DNA from: Candidatus Koribacter versatilis Ellin345 | GTDB taxonomy: Bacteria > Acidobacteriota > Terriglobia > Terriglobales > Acidobacteriaceae | NCBI RefSeq assembly: GCF_000014005.1 | Contig: NC_008009.1 | Span: 682,001-746,000 of the forward strand | Reading direction: 5' to 3' | Length of the DNA stretch: 64,000 nt | Shown: positions 1-8,143 of the stretch, one piece after another | Layout: each line of letters opens with the position of its first letter | How positions within the stretch are numbered: position 1 is the stretch's first letter | The notes under the pieces: generated by a model | What the model saw: only the letters and a program-made list of their open reading frames with translations | Told to the model about the DNA's origin: nothing | Databases searched by the model: none | Made by a program: the position numbers and the translations under genes

Positions 1-66
1 GTTGGCTTTTCACCACCTTGCAGCGGTTTTGCGCTTTTGCAGCGAGTGGTCGGAAACCTGCGCCAA

Positions 67-96
67 TTGACAGTTTCAGGCATTGAACGTTACAAT
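67..96 (+). promoter_or_regulatory. sigma-70-type promoter of carD
   Basis: A perfect -35 hexamer TTGACA (67-72) is followed after 18 bases by TACAAT (91-96). Transcription would start near 103, leaving a leader of about 50 bases before the ATG at 154. The promoter lies downstream of the in-frame TTG at 37, so it also decides the start of the gene. Confidence 0.7.
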
Positions 97-153
97 AACT
101 TACAGATTATTCCTGCCCTTATCGGCTCAATGGGCCTGGTTGTGCGGTCTGCA

Positions 154-690
154 ATGAATAACACTCTTAGCTTTATCGTCGGCGACAAGGTCGTTTATCC
201 GAACCATGGCGTCGGAATCATCGAGCAGATCAGCAGCCGGACTATTGGGGCCGCCGTTCAGAAATGCTATTGGCTCAAAATCAAGGCCAGCAGTTTACGT
301 GTCATGGTTCCCTTTGATAGCGTGCACCTCGTCGGGCTCCGCCGGGTCGTTCGCAATGGCGAAATCACCAAGATCATCGAGTACCTCTCCGACGGTAAGT
401 GCGAGAGCAATCACGACTGGAAAGACCGCTTCAAAGAAAACTCCGACAAGATGCGTACCGGCTCTCTCATGGAAGTCGCCGGCGTCTTGAAGAGCCTTCT
501 ACTTCTCGGCCAATCCAAGCCCCTATCGTTCCGCGAAAAGAAGATGCTGGAGCGTGCCCGCTACCTGCTGGTCAGCGAACTCGCTATGGCCAAGAGCTGC
601 GAAGAGCCGGAAGTGGAAGAACTGCTCGGCCGGGCGTTGCAGAAATGCAAACTGCGCTTCCCGGAAGCCAGCTCGATCGCCGAAGCATAA
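154..690 (+). CDS. carD: CarD/CdnL-family transcriptional regulator
   Basis: The product (178 aa) belongs to the CarD_CdnL_TRCF family, which binds the RNA polymerase beta subunit and stabilises open promoter complexes. The N-terminal part (about residues 5-65) is the RNAP-interacting Tudor-like domain, opening with FIVGDKVVYPNHGVGIIEQI. The rest is the helical C-terminal domain, with a conserved-looking Trp in HDWKDRF. The frame stays open back to a TTG at 37, but a strong promoter at 67-96 makes the ATG at 154 the sensible start; no clear Shine-Dalgarno precedes it. The gene is monocistronic, closed by a hairpin at 709. Family assignment is secure. Whether it regulates rRNA promoters, as in mycobacteria and myxobacteria, is inferred. 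Confidence 0.92.
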   Translation: MNNTLSFIVGDKVVYPNHGVGIIEQISSRTIGAAVQKCYWLKIKASSLRVMVPFDSVHLVGLRRVVRNGEITKIIEYLSDGKCESNHDWKDRFKENSDKMRTGSLMEVAGVLKSLLLLGQSKPLSFREKKMLERARYLLVSELAMAKSCEEPEVEELLGRALQKCKLRFPEASSIAEA

Positions 691-708
691 ATTACTAGTT
701 GGTTAACA

Positions 709-732
709 CGCAGCCTGCGGGCTGCGTTTTTC
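709..732 (+). terminator. Intrinsic terminator of carD
   Basis: A 7-bp GC-rich stem (CGCAGCC 709-715 with GGCTGCG 720-726) has a 4-base loop and is followed directly by five T residues. It lies 19 bases after the carD stop. Confidence 0.85.
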
Positions 733-777
733 TATTTCGTGTGAACCCTTTTTTGGCGGCGCGGCATCTGCTCTCGC

Positions 778-1041
778 ATGTCTGGAATACTGCACGTCTT
801 CCGCACCCAGCCCGACGTTTACCAGGTCAACTACACGCTCGGAGTCTACTCGTGGGTCCGCACCATGCCCCGCGAGGAACTGGAGCATCTCCTCGTCACG
901 CCCGTGGCGCTCGAAGAAGACTTTCTCGATAAAGTCTTGGATGAACTGAACGCGAAGGAAAACATCACCATCGCCGACGTCTCGATCACTGAAAACGAAG
1001 CCAGCGCCTTGGGCTTTGAGCCCATGCCAAGCGACGCGTAG
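778..1041 (+). CDS. Small conserved-looking hypothetical protein
   Basis: An 87-aa acidic protein without signal peptide, membrane segment or cysteines. The middle is helical and charged (REELEHLL, LDKVLDELNAKE). I do not recognise the family. No Shine-Dalgarno is visible before the ATG. It sits between the carD terminator and a dispersed repeat, and its stop lies about 12 bases before that repeat. Codon use matches its neighbours, which favours a real gene; function unknown. Confidence 0.55.
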   Translation: MSGILHVFRTQPDVYQVNYTLGVYSWVRTMPREELEHLLVTPVALEEDFLDKVLDELNAKENITIADVSITENEASALGFEPMPSDA

Positions 1042-1053
1042 CGAGAGGGATTC

Positions 1054-1091
1054 GACCCCGCGGCCTTGGCCGCTCCGCTCAGGATGACAGG
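1054..1091. repeat. Dispersed repeat, family 1 (copy a)
   Basis: This copy ends in the shared core TCCGCTCAGGATGACAGG. Related copies lie at 2766-2817 (opposite orientation), 10181-10212 and 18840-18890. The upstream half has diverged here (GACCCCGCGGCCTTGGCCGC instead of TAGGGGTCCTTCG). It lies between a plus-strand gene and a convergent minus-strand gene, the usual place for REP-like elements. Confidence 0.7.
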
Positions 1092-1107
1092 CGAGAAGCG
1101 AGAAGTG

Positions 1108-2250
1108 TCACTCGCCCATCCACTGCCCGTAGCCCTCAAATCCTTCCACGTGGTCGAGTACGATCTTGATCGCGGCCGTAACCGGGATCGCGAGGATCAA
1201 TCCCATCGCGCCCCACAACCAACCCCAGAACAACAGCGCGATCGTCACCGTCAGCGGATTGAGTTGCAGCCGTTTCCCGAGCACCTTCGGGTAGAGCACG
1301 TTCATCGCGAACAGGTGCAAGCTCAGGATAGAAACGATGATCACTACCAGCTTCTCAAGGCTCATCACTCCCATTCCGGTGATGACCGGCGGGATGAGTG
1401 CCAGCACGATGCCCAAGTACGGCACCATGCTGAGATACCCGCTGATGAAGCCCACGAAGTAGAAGAACGGCACTCCCAACAGTCCGAAGATGATCATGCT
1501 CACTACGCTGACAAAGAGCCCGACGAGCAGGTTCCCGACCAGAAAACTTCGGATCATGCTCGACATCAGCCCCAGCGTGACGTAAGCGGTGTTGCGGTTC
1601 TCCATCTTGAACAGCATCACCGTCGCCGACCTGACGTGCTCCTGCCAACTCAACATGAAAAACGCAAGGAACGGAATAAAGCTGATGGTGAAGAAGATTT
1701 CGCCCACGGAGCCGAGAGCGGTTGTAACTGTGTCGGACAGGCTCGACTGCTGGCGGATAGTAACCGCCCTCTTGTCATCTTCCGATTGCGGAACGATATC
1801 CTGGGTACTCCTCCGAAATGCTTCCGCCCGCCGTTCCCATCGCTGGCCAACCTCACGTATGCGCCGGCTGTACTTGGGCAGGTCCTGCATGAAGTCCACG
1901 CCTTTGCTGTACGACATGAACGTGATGCCGTAGATCACACCGATCAAGAGGAAAACTGCGAACAACGAAGCCAGCGACCGCGGAACGCCAAAGCGGACGC
2001 CGAAATCGACCACGGGCGCGAGCACGAACGCCACCAGGATCGAAACGAACAGCACCACCAGCACCATCTTCGCCACGTACGCGAGTCCAAGACCGGTGGC
2101 GAGCGCGAGAATGAAGAGGCACGTCGTCTGCGTCTTCTGCATCTTGCGCAGTTCGAGTTCTTCGGCTGTCGAACGGTCCAACGCCACCTGCGGGATTTCA
2201 GGAACGCCATCTTCGGTCTGAGGCGCAAAATCGATGGGATCGTCTTCCAT
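1108..2250 (-). CDS. AI-2E family transporter (PerM-like) membrane protein
   Basis: A 380-aa polytopic inner-membrane protein of the AI-2E transporter/PerM family (PF01594). It has the family layout: a hydrophilic N-terminus, paired N-terminal helices (residues about 45-95), a soluble middle segment (about 115-200), then a cluster of hydrophobic helices including the SMVPYLGIVLALIPPVITG stretch. The substrate cannot be told: members have been linked to autoinducer-2 export and to Na+/H+ antiport. The ATG at 2250 is chosen because AAGGA lies nine bases upstream; a TTG at 2292 would overlap the divergent ruvX promoter region. A second, distant paralogue lies at 10983-12065. Confidence 0.88.
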   Translation of the reverse strand: MEDDPIDFAPQTEDGVPEIPQVALDRSTAEELELRKMQKTQTTCLFILALATGLGLAYVAKMVLVVLFVSILVAFVLAPVVDFGVRFGVPRSLASLFAVFLLIGVIYGITFMSYSKGVDFMQDLPKYSRRIREVGQRWERRAEAFRRSTQDIVPQSEDDKRAVTIRQQSSLSDTVTTALGSVGEIFFTISFIPFLAFFMLSWQEHVRSATVMLFKMENRNTAYVTLGLMSSMIRSFLVGNLLVGLFVSVVSMIIFGLLGVPFFYFVGFISGYLSMVPYLGIVLALIPPVITGMGVMSLEKLVVIIVSILSLHLFAMNVLYPKVLGKRLQLNPLTVTIALLFWGWLWGAMGLILAIPVTAAIKIVLDHVEGFEGYGQWMGE

Positions 2251-2306
2251 TCCGGTTCGTTCCTTGTGGGTCGGTTGGTTGCGGGTGTGCAAACTATAAT
2301 TTCAGC

Positions 2307-2777
2307 GTGTCCACAATGAAAGAGCCTTCTGCGGTACATGGGCGCATCCTGGCCCTCGATTTCGGCACCCGCCGCATCGGGCTGGCGGTCTCCGACCCGC
2401 TCGGCATCACCGCTCAGGGGCTGCAAACGCTCTTGCGCAAGAACAAACGCACGGATTTGGCCGCGCTTCGGAGCGTGATCGAGCAGAACGAAATCCGCGA
2501 GATCGTGGTCGGCCTCCCGCTCCGCCTCAGCGGCGCCGATAGCTCCTCCACCGAAAAAGCCCGCGAATTCGCCGCCTGGTTGGAAAAAGAGTTCGCGTTG
2601 CCCGTGCACATGTGGGATGAGCGCTTCACCAGCGTCGAAGCCAACCGCGTCCTGCGCGAAAGCGAAATGAGCATCAAGAAACGTGGCGAAGCCGTAGATC
2701 GGCTCTCCGCCGTCCTGATCCTGCAAGCCTTCCTCGAACGCCGCGGCATCGACAGGGAAGAGCCCCTGTCATCCTGA
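2307..2777 (+). CDS. ruvX: RuvX/YqgF family Holliday-junction-resolvase-like nuclease
   Basis: A 156-aa protein of the YqgF/RuvX family, an RNase H-like fold involved in 16S rRNA 5' maturation and proposed as a Holliday junction resolvase. The first acidic motif is in ALDFGTRRIGLAVSD, the second strand in EIVVGLPLRLSG, and the last motif in WDERFTSVEA. The start may be GTG 2307 or ATG 2316. A TATAAT box at 2295-2300 would place the transcript start at about 2307, so the mRNA could be nearly leaderless. The last codons and the stop (CTG TCA TCC TGA) lie inside a dispersed repeat that begins at 2766, so the C-terminus has been rewritten by that element. Confidence 0.93.
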   Translation: MSTMKEPSAVHGRILALDFGTRRIGLAVSDPLGITAQGLQTLLRKNKRTDLAALRSVIEQNEIREIVVGLPLRLSGADSSSTEKAREFAAWLEKEFALPVHMWDERFTSVEANRVLRESEMSIKKRGEAVDRLSAVLILQAFLERRGIDREEPLSS

Positions 2778-2817
2778 GCGGAGTCGCGCAAAGGCGACGC
2801 ATTCGAAGGACCCCTAT
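2766..2817. repeat. Dispersed repeat, family 1 (copy b, reverse orientation)
   Basis: It begins CTGTCATCCTGAGCGGAG and ends GAAGGACCCCTAT, the reverse complement of the copies at 10181 and 18840. The core between them (TCGCGCAAAGGCGACGCATT) differs and has its own potential to fold. It overlaps the 3' end of ruvX and supplies the stop codon. Confidence 0.8.
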
Positions 2818-2857
2818 CCTCGCAAAAATATTGGGCACTTGACCGAGCGGCTTTGTG

Positions 2858-2971
2858 TCAGGGCACGACTTTATAGGCTGCTGAAAAACCGTGCTTCGCG
2901 GCAACACAGGTATCAGGGCACGACTTTAGTCGTGCCGAACGAGTCCAGAAAAACGGGCTTTAGCCCCTGCA
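2858..2971. repeat. Cluster of REP-like palindromes between ruvX and mltG
   Basis: The 16-base unit TCAGGGCACGACTTTA occurs twice (2858-2873 and 2913-2928). The second copy continues into a perfect palindrome, GGCACGACTTTAGTCGTGCC (2917-2936). A shorter palindrome built on GGGCTTTAGCCC follows (about 2956-2967). I see no gene in this stretch. The first copy seems truncated after its left arm. Confidence 0.75.
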
Positions 2972-3026
2972 ATCCACCGCAGATATCCCGCTACTTACCT
3001 TCATCATCTAAACTGCTCTGGTTCGC

Positions 3027-4007
3027 ATGCGAAAGTTCTTCAGCTTCGTGCTTCTCCTCGTCCTCGCCGTCGCGGGATGGCTTGCCTGGGCGCTCTACCT
3101 GCCCGTCGCGCCGTCAGAGCCGAAATTCGTGCTGCTGCGTCCCGGCTGGACAACGCGCCATATCGCCCGCGAGCTGAAGGACAACGGCATCATTCGCTCC
3201 GACAAAGCGTTCCTCTTCATGCATATCCTGCGCGGCGAGCGCAGCCTGAAGGCCGGCGAATATAAATTCGATAGCCCGGCGAATGCGCTGAACGTCCGTG
3301 ATCGCCTCACCCGCGGCGACATCTACGTTCGCCAGGTCACGGTCCCCGAGGGCTACAACATGTTCGACATCGCACAGGCGGTCGAACAGGCGGGCCTCGG
3401 CACTGCCGCCGAATTCCTCAACGCGGCACGCCAGGATTTGTTCCTGCTCAAAGATGTCGATCCGACAGCGAAATCCCTCGAAGGCTATCTTTTCCCGGAC
3501 ACCTATTCGTTCACGCGCACCATGTCATCGCATGACATGGCCACCGCCATGGTGCATCGCTTCAAGCAGGAGGCGAAGGCACTCAATCTCGACAGCGATG
3601 TCCATCGCGTGGTGACGATGGCCTCGATCGTGGAAAAAGAAACCGCAGTTCCCGACGAGCGCCCCCAGGTCGCCAGCGTCTATTACAACCGGCTCGACAA
3701 GAACATGACGCTCGCTGCCGACCCGTCGGTGATCTACGCCGCGCTCCTCAATAACCGCTACCGCGGCACCATCTACCAGTCCGACCTGCAGTACGACTCG
3801 CCCTACAACACCTATAAGTACGCCGGGCTTCCACCGGGGCCAATCGCCAATCCAGGCCGCGCGGCGCTCGCCGCAGCCATGCATCCGGCGCAAACGCAGT
3901 ACCTCTATTTCGTCGCCGACGCGCAGGGCCATCACCGTTTCGCAGCAACCCTCGACGAGCACAATCGCAACGTGCTGGCCTACCGGCGGGCAATAGCGGC
4001 GAAATAA
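3027..4007 (+). CDS. mltG: Endolytic murein transglycosylase MltG
   Basis: A 326-aa YceG-like (PF02618) protein that cleaves nascent peptidoglycan glycan strands at the outer face of the inner membrane and limits strand length. A single N-terminal membrane anchor (about residues 4-26) is followed by a LysM-like region (about 35-110) and the catalytic domain. Family hallmarks include EGYLFPDTYSF and SIVEKET, which holds the catalytic glutamate, plus YNTYKYAGLPPGPIANPG near the end. Length fits the family. The usual partner, ruvX, is the preceding gene, separated here by a repeat cluster. Confidence 0.95.
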   Translation: MRKFFSFVLLLVLAVAGWLAWALYLPVAPSEPKFVLLRPGWTTRHIARELKDNGIIRSDKAFLFMHILRGERSLKAGEYKFDSPANALNVRDRLTRGDIYVRQVTVPEGYNMFDIAQAVEQAGLGTAAEFLNAARQDLFLLKDVDPTAKSLEGYLFPDTYSFTRTMSSHDMATAMVHRFKQEAKALNLDSDVHRVVTMASIVEKETAVPDERPQVASVYYNRLDKNMTLAADPSVIYAALLNNRYRGTIYQSDLQYDSPYNTYKYAGLPPGPIANPGRAALAAAMHPAQTQYLYFVADAQGHHRFAATLDEHNRNVLAYRRAIAAK

Positions 4008-4149
4008 CCGTCACTTCCGTTCCTGTTGGTACTGTCAGGCGCGGACCTAAGGAATTAACTCTCCGCCACCTTGAAAACTTTTTGTCACGTTATACTTTCT
4101 AGTGAATCTAACGCCTTAGATTTGCTCTGTTTCGGCCCCTTATTACCAA

Positions 4150-5082
4150 ATGCGATTGCGCCCTCATATACAAGTTGTTGCCATTTTTTCGTTGCTGCTC
4201 TCCAGCTCCGGGTGCCTTTTCCGCAGTAAACCCGTGACGGTTCGGATGAGCGATGCTCCGTTGAAAGACGCGACCCGTGAGCAACTCGTTCAGCAGTTGA
4301 ACGAAGAAGCCTCCAAGATCAACACGATGAACGCGACGGTCGACATCCTTGCGTCCACCGGCGGATCCAAGAAGGGCAAGATCACCGAGTACCAGGAGAT
4401 CCGTGGCTACGTCCTCGCCGAGCGCCCGAATTACCTGCGGATGATCGGTCTGCTGCCCATCGTGCGCAACAAGGCCTTCGACATGGTCACGGACGGCGAT
4501 ACCTTCAAGCTCTACATCGCGCCGAAGAACCGCTTCTACGTCGGCCACAACCAGATCAATAAGCCGTCGCCCAACGCTCTCGAAAACCTGCGCCCACAGC
4601 ACATCAACGACGCGCTTCTGCTCCACGAAATCGACCCGAAGGACGAGATCGCAGTCCTCGAGGGCTCGAACGAGATCATCCAGGACACGAAGACCAAGAA
4701 GGACGTCGAGCAGCCCAACTACATTCTCGACGTGGTGCGCCACGACAAGGAAACCGACAAGTGGTTCCTGGCGCGCAAAATCTACTTCAGCCGCACCACG
4801 CTGAAGCCGTATCGCCAGGTCGTTTACGACAAGAACGGCTACGTTGCGACCGATGCAAGCTATGACGACTTCCGCCCCGCCGACGGCACGGAATTCCCCT
4901 ACCAGATCCGCATCTGGCGTCCGCAGGAGGAGTACACGGTAACGCTGAAGATCGTGAAACTCGACCTCAACAAGCCGATGACGCAGGACCAGTTCGCGCT
5001 CGAACAGCCACCGGGCTCCACGCTGGTGAACCTCGACAACCATGTCCACAGCGCCAACGGCGGCGCTGGCATGGGGAAATAG
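4150..5082 (+). CDS. Outer-membrane lipoprotein, LolA/LolB-like fold candidate
   Basis: A 310-aa exported lipoprotein. The signal peptide ends in a lipobox, LSSSGC, with the lipidated Cys at about residue 22. The mature part begins with a helical segment (LVQQLNEEASKINTMNATVD), followed by beta-rich sequence (DMVTDGDTFKLYIAPKNRFY) that resembles the half-barrel of LolA/LolB-like or DUF4292-type lipoproteins. That family link is a weak pattern match. A TATACT box at 4091-4096 could serve as -10, but the nearest TTGAAA is only 14 bases away. The gene appears monocistronic. Confidence 0.7.
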   Translation: MRLRPHIQVVAIFSLLLSSSGCLFRSKPVTVRMSDAPLKDATREQLVQQLNEEASKINTMNATVDILASTGGSKKGKITEYQEIRGYVLAERPNYLRMIGLLPIVRNKAFDMVTDGDTFKLYIAPKNRFYVGHNQINKPSPNALENLRPQHINDALLLHEIDPKDEIAVLEGSNEIIQDTKTKKDVEQPNYILDVVRHDKETDKWFLARKIYFSRTTLKPYRQVVYDKNGYVATDASYDDFRPADGTEFPYQIRIWRPQEEYTVTLKIVKLDLNKPMTQDQFALEQPPGSTLVNLDNHVHSANGGAGMGK

Positions 5083-5250
5083 GCAGGTTTTCTACCACAA
5101 AAGGGGCAAACCTCCCCGAAAGTGGGAGAAGGCTGTCAAGAGGCAAAATTGAGCGATTTCTTGGTAAGCTGCTGACACGGCGGGAAATATAAATTTCGAA
5201 AAAGTGTCCGGTTTACCCCCTTCGGGTTGGTATTCTGGAAATAGATAGAG

Positions 5251-5285
5251 AGCGGGGCAGAAATTCTGTCCCGCTTTCGCTTTTG
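5251..5285 (+). terminator. Candidate terminator upstream of the permease gene
   Basis: A 10-bp stem (5251-5260 with 5266-5275, one G-U pair) with a 5-base loop is followed by the T-rich run TTTCGCTTTT. It lies about 170 bases after the lipoprotein gene, so it could end that transcript. The 5083-5250 stretch holds nothing else I recognise. Confidence 0.55.
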
Positions 5286-5333
5286 GGGGAGGAAGTGAGG
5301 GACTGGGGGCGCGTCCCTTACAATCGTGAAGAC

Positions 5334-6455
5334 ATGATGAACCGGATGATTGTTTCGAACCTGGTCCACCGGCCGCTGCGGTCGGTGATCAGCATTGTGG
5401 CGATTGCCATCGAAGTCACGCTGATTCTGCTGATCGTAGGGCTTTCGGTGGGCATGCTGAACGACAGCCGCAAGCGTACCGCCGGCATTGGTGCGGACGT
5501 GATGGTGCAGCCGCCGAATGCGTCGGCCCTGTCCACGTTTAGTACGGCGTCGGTTCCGATCAAGGTGGCGGGAGCATTGGAGAAGTTGCCGCACGTGATT
5601 GCGGCAGTGCCGGTGGTCATGTCGACCAACACCAGCGGCAGCATCGAGGTGATTTACGGGATCGATCTGACGGCAGGATCGCCGTATAACTTCGATAACA
5701 CGGGCCGGCCGTTCCGCTACATTGCCGGCGGACCGTTTCAGGGGCCGAACGACATGCTGGTGGACGACTACTTCGCCAGCGACAAGCACGTAAAAGTCGG
5801 CGATCAACTGGAGCTGTTTAACCACAAGTTTCGGGTTTCAGGCATTGTGGAGAACGGCAAAGGCGCACGCAAGTTCCTGCCGATTTCGACCTTGCAGAAT
5901 TTGATGGGGGTGGAAGGCAAGGCCAGCATGTTCTATCTCCGGCTCGATAATCCGGCCAACGCCGATTTGGTGGTACAGGAGATCAAGAACACCCCCGGCC
6001 TGGAGACCTACACGGCACGTTCCCTGCAAGCGTTTCTATCGATGATGACCGTCGAAAAGCTGCCGGGCTTCTCGAACTTCATCAAGGTCGTGGTGGGAAT
6101 TGCGATGATCATCGGATTCATTGTGATCTTCCAGTCCATGTATACGGCGGTGATGGAGCGGACGCGGGAGATCGGGATTTTGAAGTCTCTCGGCGCGAAC
6201 AAGGTTTACATCGTGCGGCTGATCCTGAGGGAGACGCTGACGCTCGCAGTTTGTGGGATCGCGCTGGGTATCGGGTTCAGTTACGCGGCAAGGCTGGGCA
6301 TCCGGGCGAAGTTCCCGCTGATGACGGTGCAGATGACCGCACCGTGGATTGGATACGCCACGCTGATCGCGGTCGTCGGCGCGATGATGGGGGCGATTTA
6401 TCCGGCGGTAAAAGCCGCCCAGAAGGACCCGATTGACGCGCTGGCGTATGAGTAG
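5334..6455 (+). CDS. ABC transporter permease, MacB/FtsX type
   Basis: A 373-aa permease with the MacB/FtsX architecture: one N-terminal membrane helix (about residues 20-45), a periplasmic MacB_PCD domain (about 50-245), and three C-terminal helices of the FtsX domain. These hold the typical ERTREIGILKSLGA motif and a closing PAVKAAQKDPIDALAYE. Such permeases work with a separate ATPase in lipoprotein release, efflux or lipid transport. No ATPase gene is adjacent, which is unusual. The frame is open from a TTG at 5283; the ATG at 5334 gives the normal N-terminus. A GTG at 5295 behind a G-rich purine run is an alternative. Confidence 0.88.
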   Translation: MMNRMIVSNLVHRPLRSVISIVAIAIEVTLILLIVGLSVGMLNDSRKRTAGIGADVMVQPPNASALSTFSTASVPIKVAGALEKLPHVIAAVPVVMSTNTSGSIEVIYGIDLTAGSPYNFDNTGRPFRYIAGGPFQGPNDMLVDDYFASDKHVKVGDQLELFNHKFRVSGIVENGKGARKFLPISTLQNLMGVEGKASMFYLRLDNPANADLVVQEIKNTPGLETYTARSLQAFLSMMTVEKLPGFSNFIKVVVGIAMIIGFIVIFQSMYTAVMERTREIGILKSLGANKVYIVRLILRETLTLAVCGIALGIGFSYAARLGIRAKFPLMTVQMTAPWIGYATLIAVVGAMMGAIYPAVKAAQKDPIDALAYE

Positions 6456-6459
6456 GACG

Positions 6460-6496
6460 TAATCTCCGCAAAATGTGGCGGAGATTAGGATTTTTG
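6460..6496 (+). terminator. Intrinsic terminator of the permease gene
   Basis: A perfect 10-bp stem (TAATCTCCGC 6460-6469 with GCGGAGATTA 6478-6487) is followed by GGATTTTTG. It starts five bases after the stop codon. Confidence 0.85.
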
Positions 6497-6500
6497 ACGT

Positions 6501-6524
6501 ATGGCTGCGCATTGGCGCAGCCAT
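6501..6524. repeat. Perfect 10-bp hairpin at convergent gene ends
   Basis: ATGGCTGCGC (6501-6510) pairs with GCGCAGCCAT (6515-6524) around a 4-base loop. It directly follows the terminator hairpin at 6460 and precedes the 3' end of the minus-strand gene at 6548. No U-tract follows on either strand, so it may block exonucleases or act with the first hairpin. Confidence 0.6.
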
Positions 6525-6547
6525 ATTCATTGCTCTCCCAACAGGGT

Positions 6548-7423
6548 TCAATGTCGGCTGAAGCGCATTTCGATGGTGACCGAAACGGCGACGGGCTTTC
6601 CATTCATCAGAGCGGGCTGCATTGTCCAAGTGCGTATTTTGGCTACCGCGACTTGATCGAAACTAAGGCCGAGGCTCTTGACGACGGTCATCGTCGTGAC
6701 CCTTCCAGATTCGTCGATGATGGCGGCAACATTAACGGTGTCATCGAAAACTCCCTTGGGCGCGTTGTCTGGGAAGCTGGGGTCGGGAGTGTGAATGGAG
6801 ATCGGCGCTGAAACTCCCTCAGTTTTTCCAACGTGGTGAAGGACATGTTCGCCGAGGGGAAAGCAGATTCCACTTGGCGGAATCGGGCCGGAACTCTCGG
6901 CTTGTTGCTTCGGTTTCTTGCCCTGTCGCTCGCGTTCACGACGCATATGCGCTGCGAAATCCGCTTTTTCTTCGGCAGTGCACGAGGGCGTGATCGATTT
7001 TCCCGGGCGATAGAAGACGCTCCAGAGCGCGTGTTCGACCGCGTTCTGGTCGGTGGAGTCTGGAACGTCGATTGTGACTGATCGCTTAACGATGCCTTCG
7101 GCGTAGGAAACGGAGTTGGTGTCGAGATGGTAGTTAAGGAGCGGCAGATCGCCTTCGAGCACTACTTTGCCCGGCGGGTAATGGATGGAGATGACGTGAA
7201 ATGTGCCATCGGTTGGGCCGAATCCGAGTCGCGCGTCGGGTAAGGCGCGGCCATCGGCGTCGAACTCCAGCTTTTCGGAGCCGTAAAAACCGCGGAGGAT
7301 CAGGAGCTTATTTTTGAGTATGTTTCCGAAAGGCAGGGACTGGTCGTTTGCGGAAGGTTGCGGGAACGCGGGAACAGTTGCAAGAAGCGCGAGGAGGGCG
7401 AGGATGCCAGGGAGCCGTTTCAC
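6548..7423 (-). CDS. Secreted protein with C-terminal TonB-like domain
   Basis: A 291-aa protein with an N-terminal signal peptide (LPGILALLALLATVPAFPQP) and a C-terminal domain of the TonB_C type (about residues 205-291; VNVAAIIDESGRVTTMTVVK, ending MRF). The middle part is unlike anything I know. Many acidobacterial proteins carry such a domain without being true TonB energy transducers; here there is no membrane anchor other than the signal sequence and no Pro-rich spacer. The start is taken at GTG 7423, where the signal peptide begins; the frame upstream runs into rplM and is not coding. Confidence 0.7.
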   Translation of the reverse strand: MKRLPGILALLALLATVPAFPQPSANDQSLPFGNILKNKLLILRGFYGSEKLEFDADGRALPDARLGFGPTDGTFHVISIHYPPGKVVLEGDLPLLNYHLDTNSVSYAEGIVKRSVTIDVPDSTDQNAVEHALWSVFYRPGKSITPSCTAEEKADFAAHMRRERERQGKKPKQQAESSGPIPPSGICFPLGEHVLHHVGKTEGVSAPISIHTPDPSFPDNAPKGVFDDTVNVAAIIDESGRVTTMTVVKSLGLSFDQVAVAKIRTWTMQPALMNGKPVAVSVTIEMRFSRH

Positions 7424-7451
7424 GACAGGCGTATTGTACGGACGGAAATCC

Positions 7452-7480
7452 TTGGTTTGTACTCTGTTTTCCGCTACAAT
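7452..7480 (+). promoter_or_regulatory. Promoter of rplM-rpsI
   Basis: TTGGTT (7452-7457) and TACAAT (7475-7480) are separated by exactly 17 bases. Transcription would start near 7487, giving a leader of about 200 bases before rplM. The leader (7487-7685) has GC-rich pairing potential but I could not match it to a known ribosomal-protein leader. Confidence 0.55.
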
Positions 7481-7685
7481 TCCTTGAAGCCTTGAAACGG
7501 GCCCGCGATGGGTCCGGAAGCAGTGTTGCGGCGGCAGTGTGCGTTGACATGGCCTGCTTGGGTTCGTTACACTTAAGGCTTCTGTAGTCCTGCGTTTGCC
7601 CGTCACGTGGTTCCCAGCGCGTTCCTGCGCGCCGGCTAACACAGCGGTATTCATTCGCGGTTTTCCAATATCTGGGAGAGTTAAG

Positions 7686-8114
7686 ATGTCCACGTATTTC
7701 CCCAAAGGGGAAGTTGCGCGTAAGTGGTTTGTCGTTGATGCCGATGGCCAGACCCTCGGTCGCCTCGCGTCGCGGGTAGCGCGCATCCTGAGCGGCAAGG
7801 ACAACCCCAAGTACACGCCGTTTATTGACACTGGCGACCACGTTGTCGTCATCAACGCCGAGAAGATCAAGATCACGGGTCTTAAGGCGGACAACAAGAA
7901 GTATTACCACTACTCCGGCTACCCGGGCGGCATGAAGGAAGAAGAGTTCCTGAAGCGCCTGGAGCGTCGTCCTGAGTTGATCCTGGAGACGGCGATCAAG
8001 GGGATGCTGCCGAAGTCGAAGCTGGGCAAGGCGATGGGCGGCAAGCTCAAGGTTTATCGCGGCGCCGATCATCCGCATATCGCGCAGAAGCCCGAAGTGC
8101 TGGCGAACGCGTAA
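7686..8114 (+). CDS. rplM: 50S ribosomal protein L13
   Basis: A 142-aa L13, an early assembly protein of the large subunit. The family signatures [17 protein letters not shown] and [12 protein letters not shown] are present, and the C-terminal block has the usual [19 protein letters not shown]. The start at ATG 7686 is behind GGGAGAG. It is followed by rpsI after 29 bases, the standard rplM-rpsI operon. Confidence 0.98.
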   Translation: MSTYFPKGEVARKWFVVDADGQTLGRLASRVARILSGKDNPKYTPFIDTGDHVVVINAEKIKITGLKADNKKYYHYSGYPGGMKEEEFLKRLERRPELILETAIKGMLPKSKLGKAMGGKLKVYRGADHPHIAQKPEVLANA

Positions 8115-8143
8115 AGAATTCAAGAAGGGTAGCGATTTCTCGA

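Noticed and set aside
1066-2319. Open frame of over 400 codons on the plus strand
   Set aside because: It is antisense to the AI-2E transporter gene, with a His/Arg/Gln-rich composition typical of shadow frames in GC-rich DNA.
4071-4096. TTGAAA and TATACT before the lipoprotein gene
   Set aside because: The spacer is only 14 bases, too short for a normal sigma-70 promoter; only the -10 box is mentioned.
7487-7685. Possible ribosomal-protein leader RNA before rplM
   Set aside because: Some pairing is visible but I could not match a known L13 leader, so no RNA feature is claimed.
7424-7897. N-terminal extension of the TonB-domain gene into rplM
   Set aside because: A GTG at 7423 starts a proper signal peptide, and the extension overlaps rplM and its promoter.
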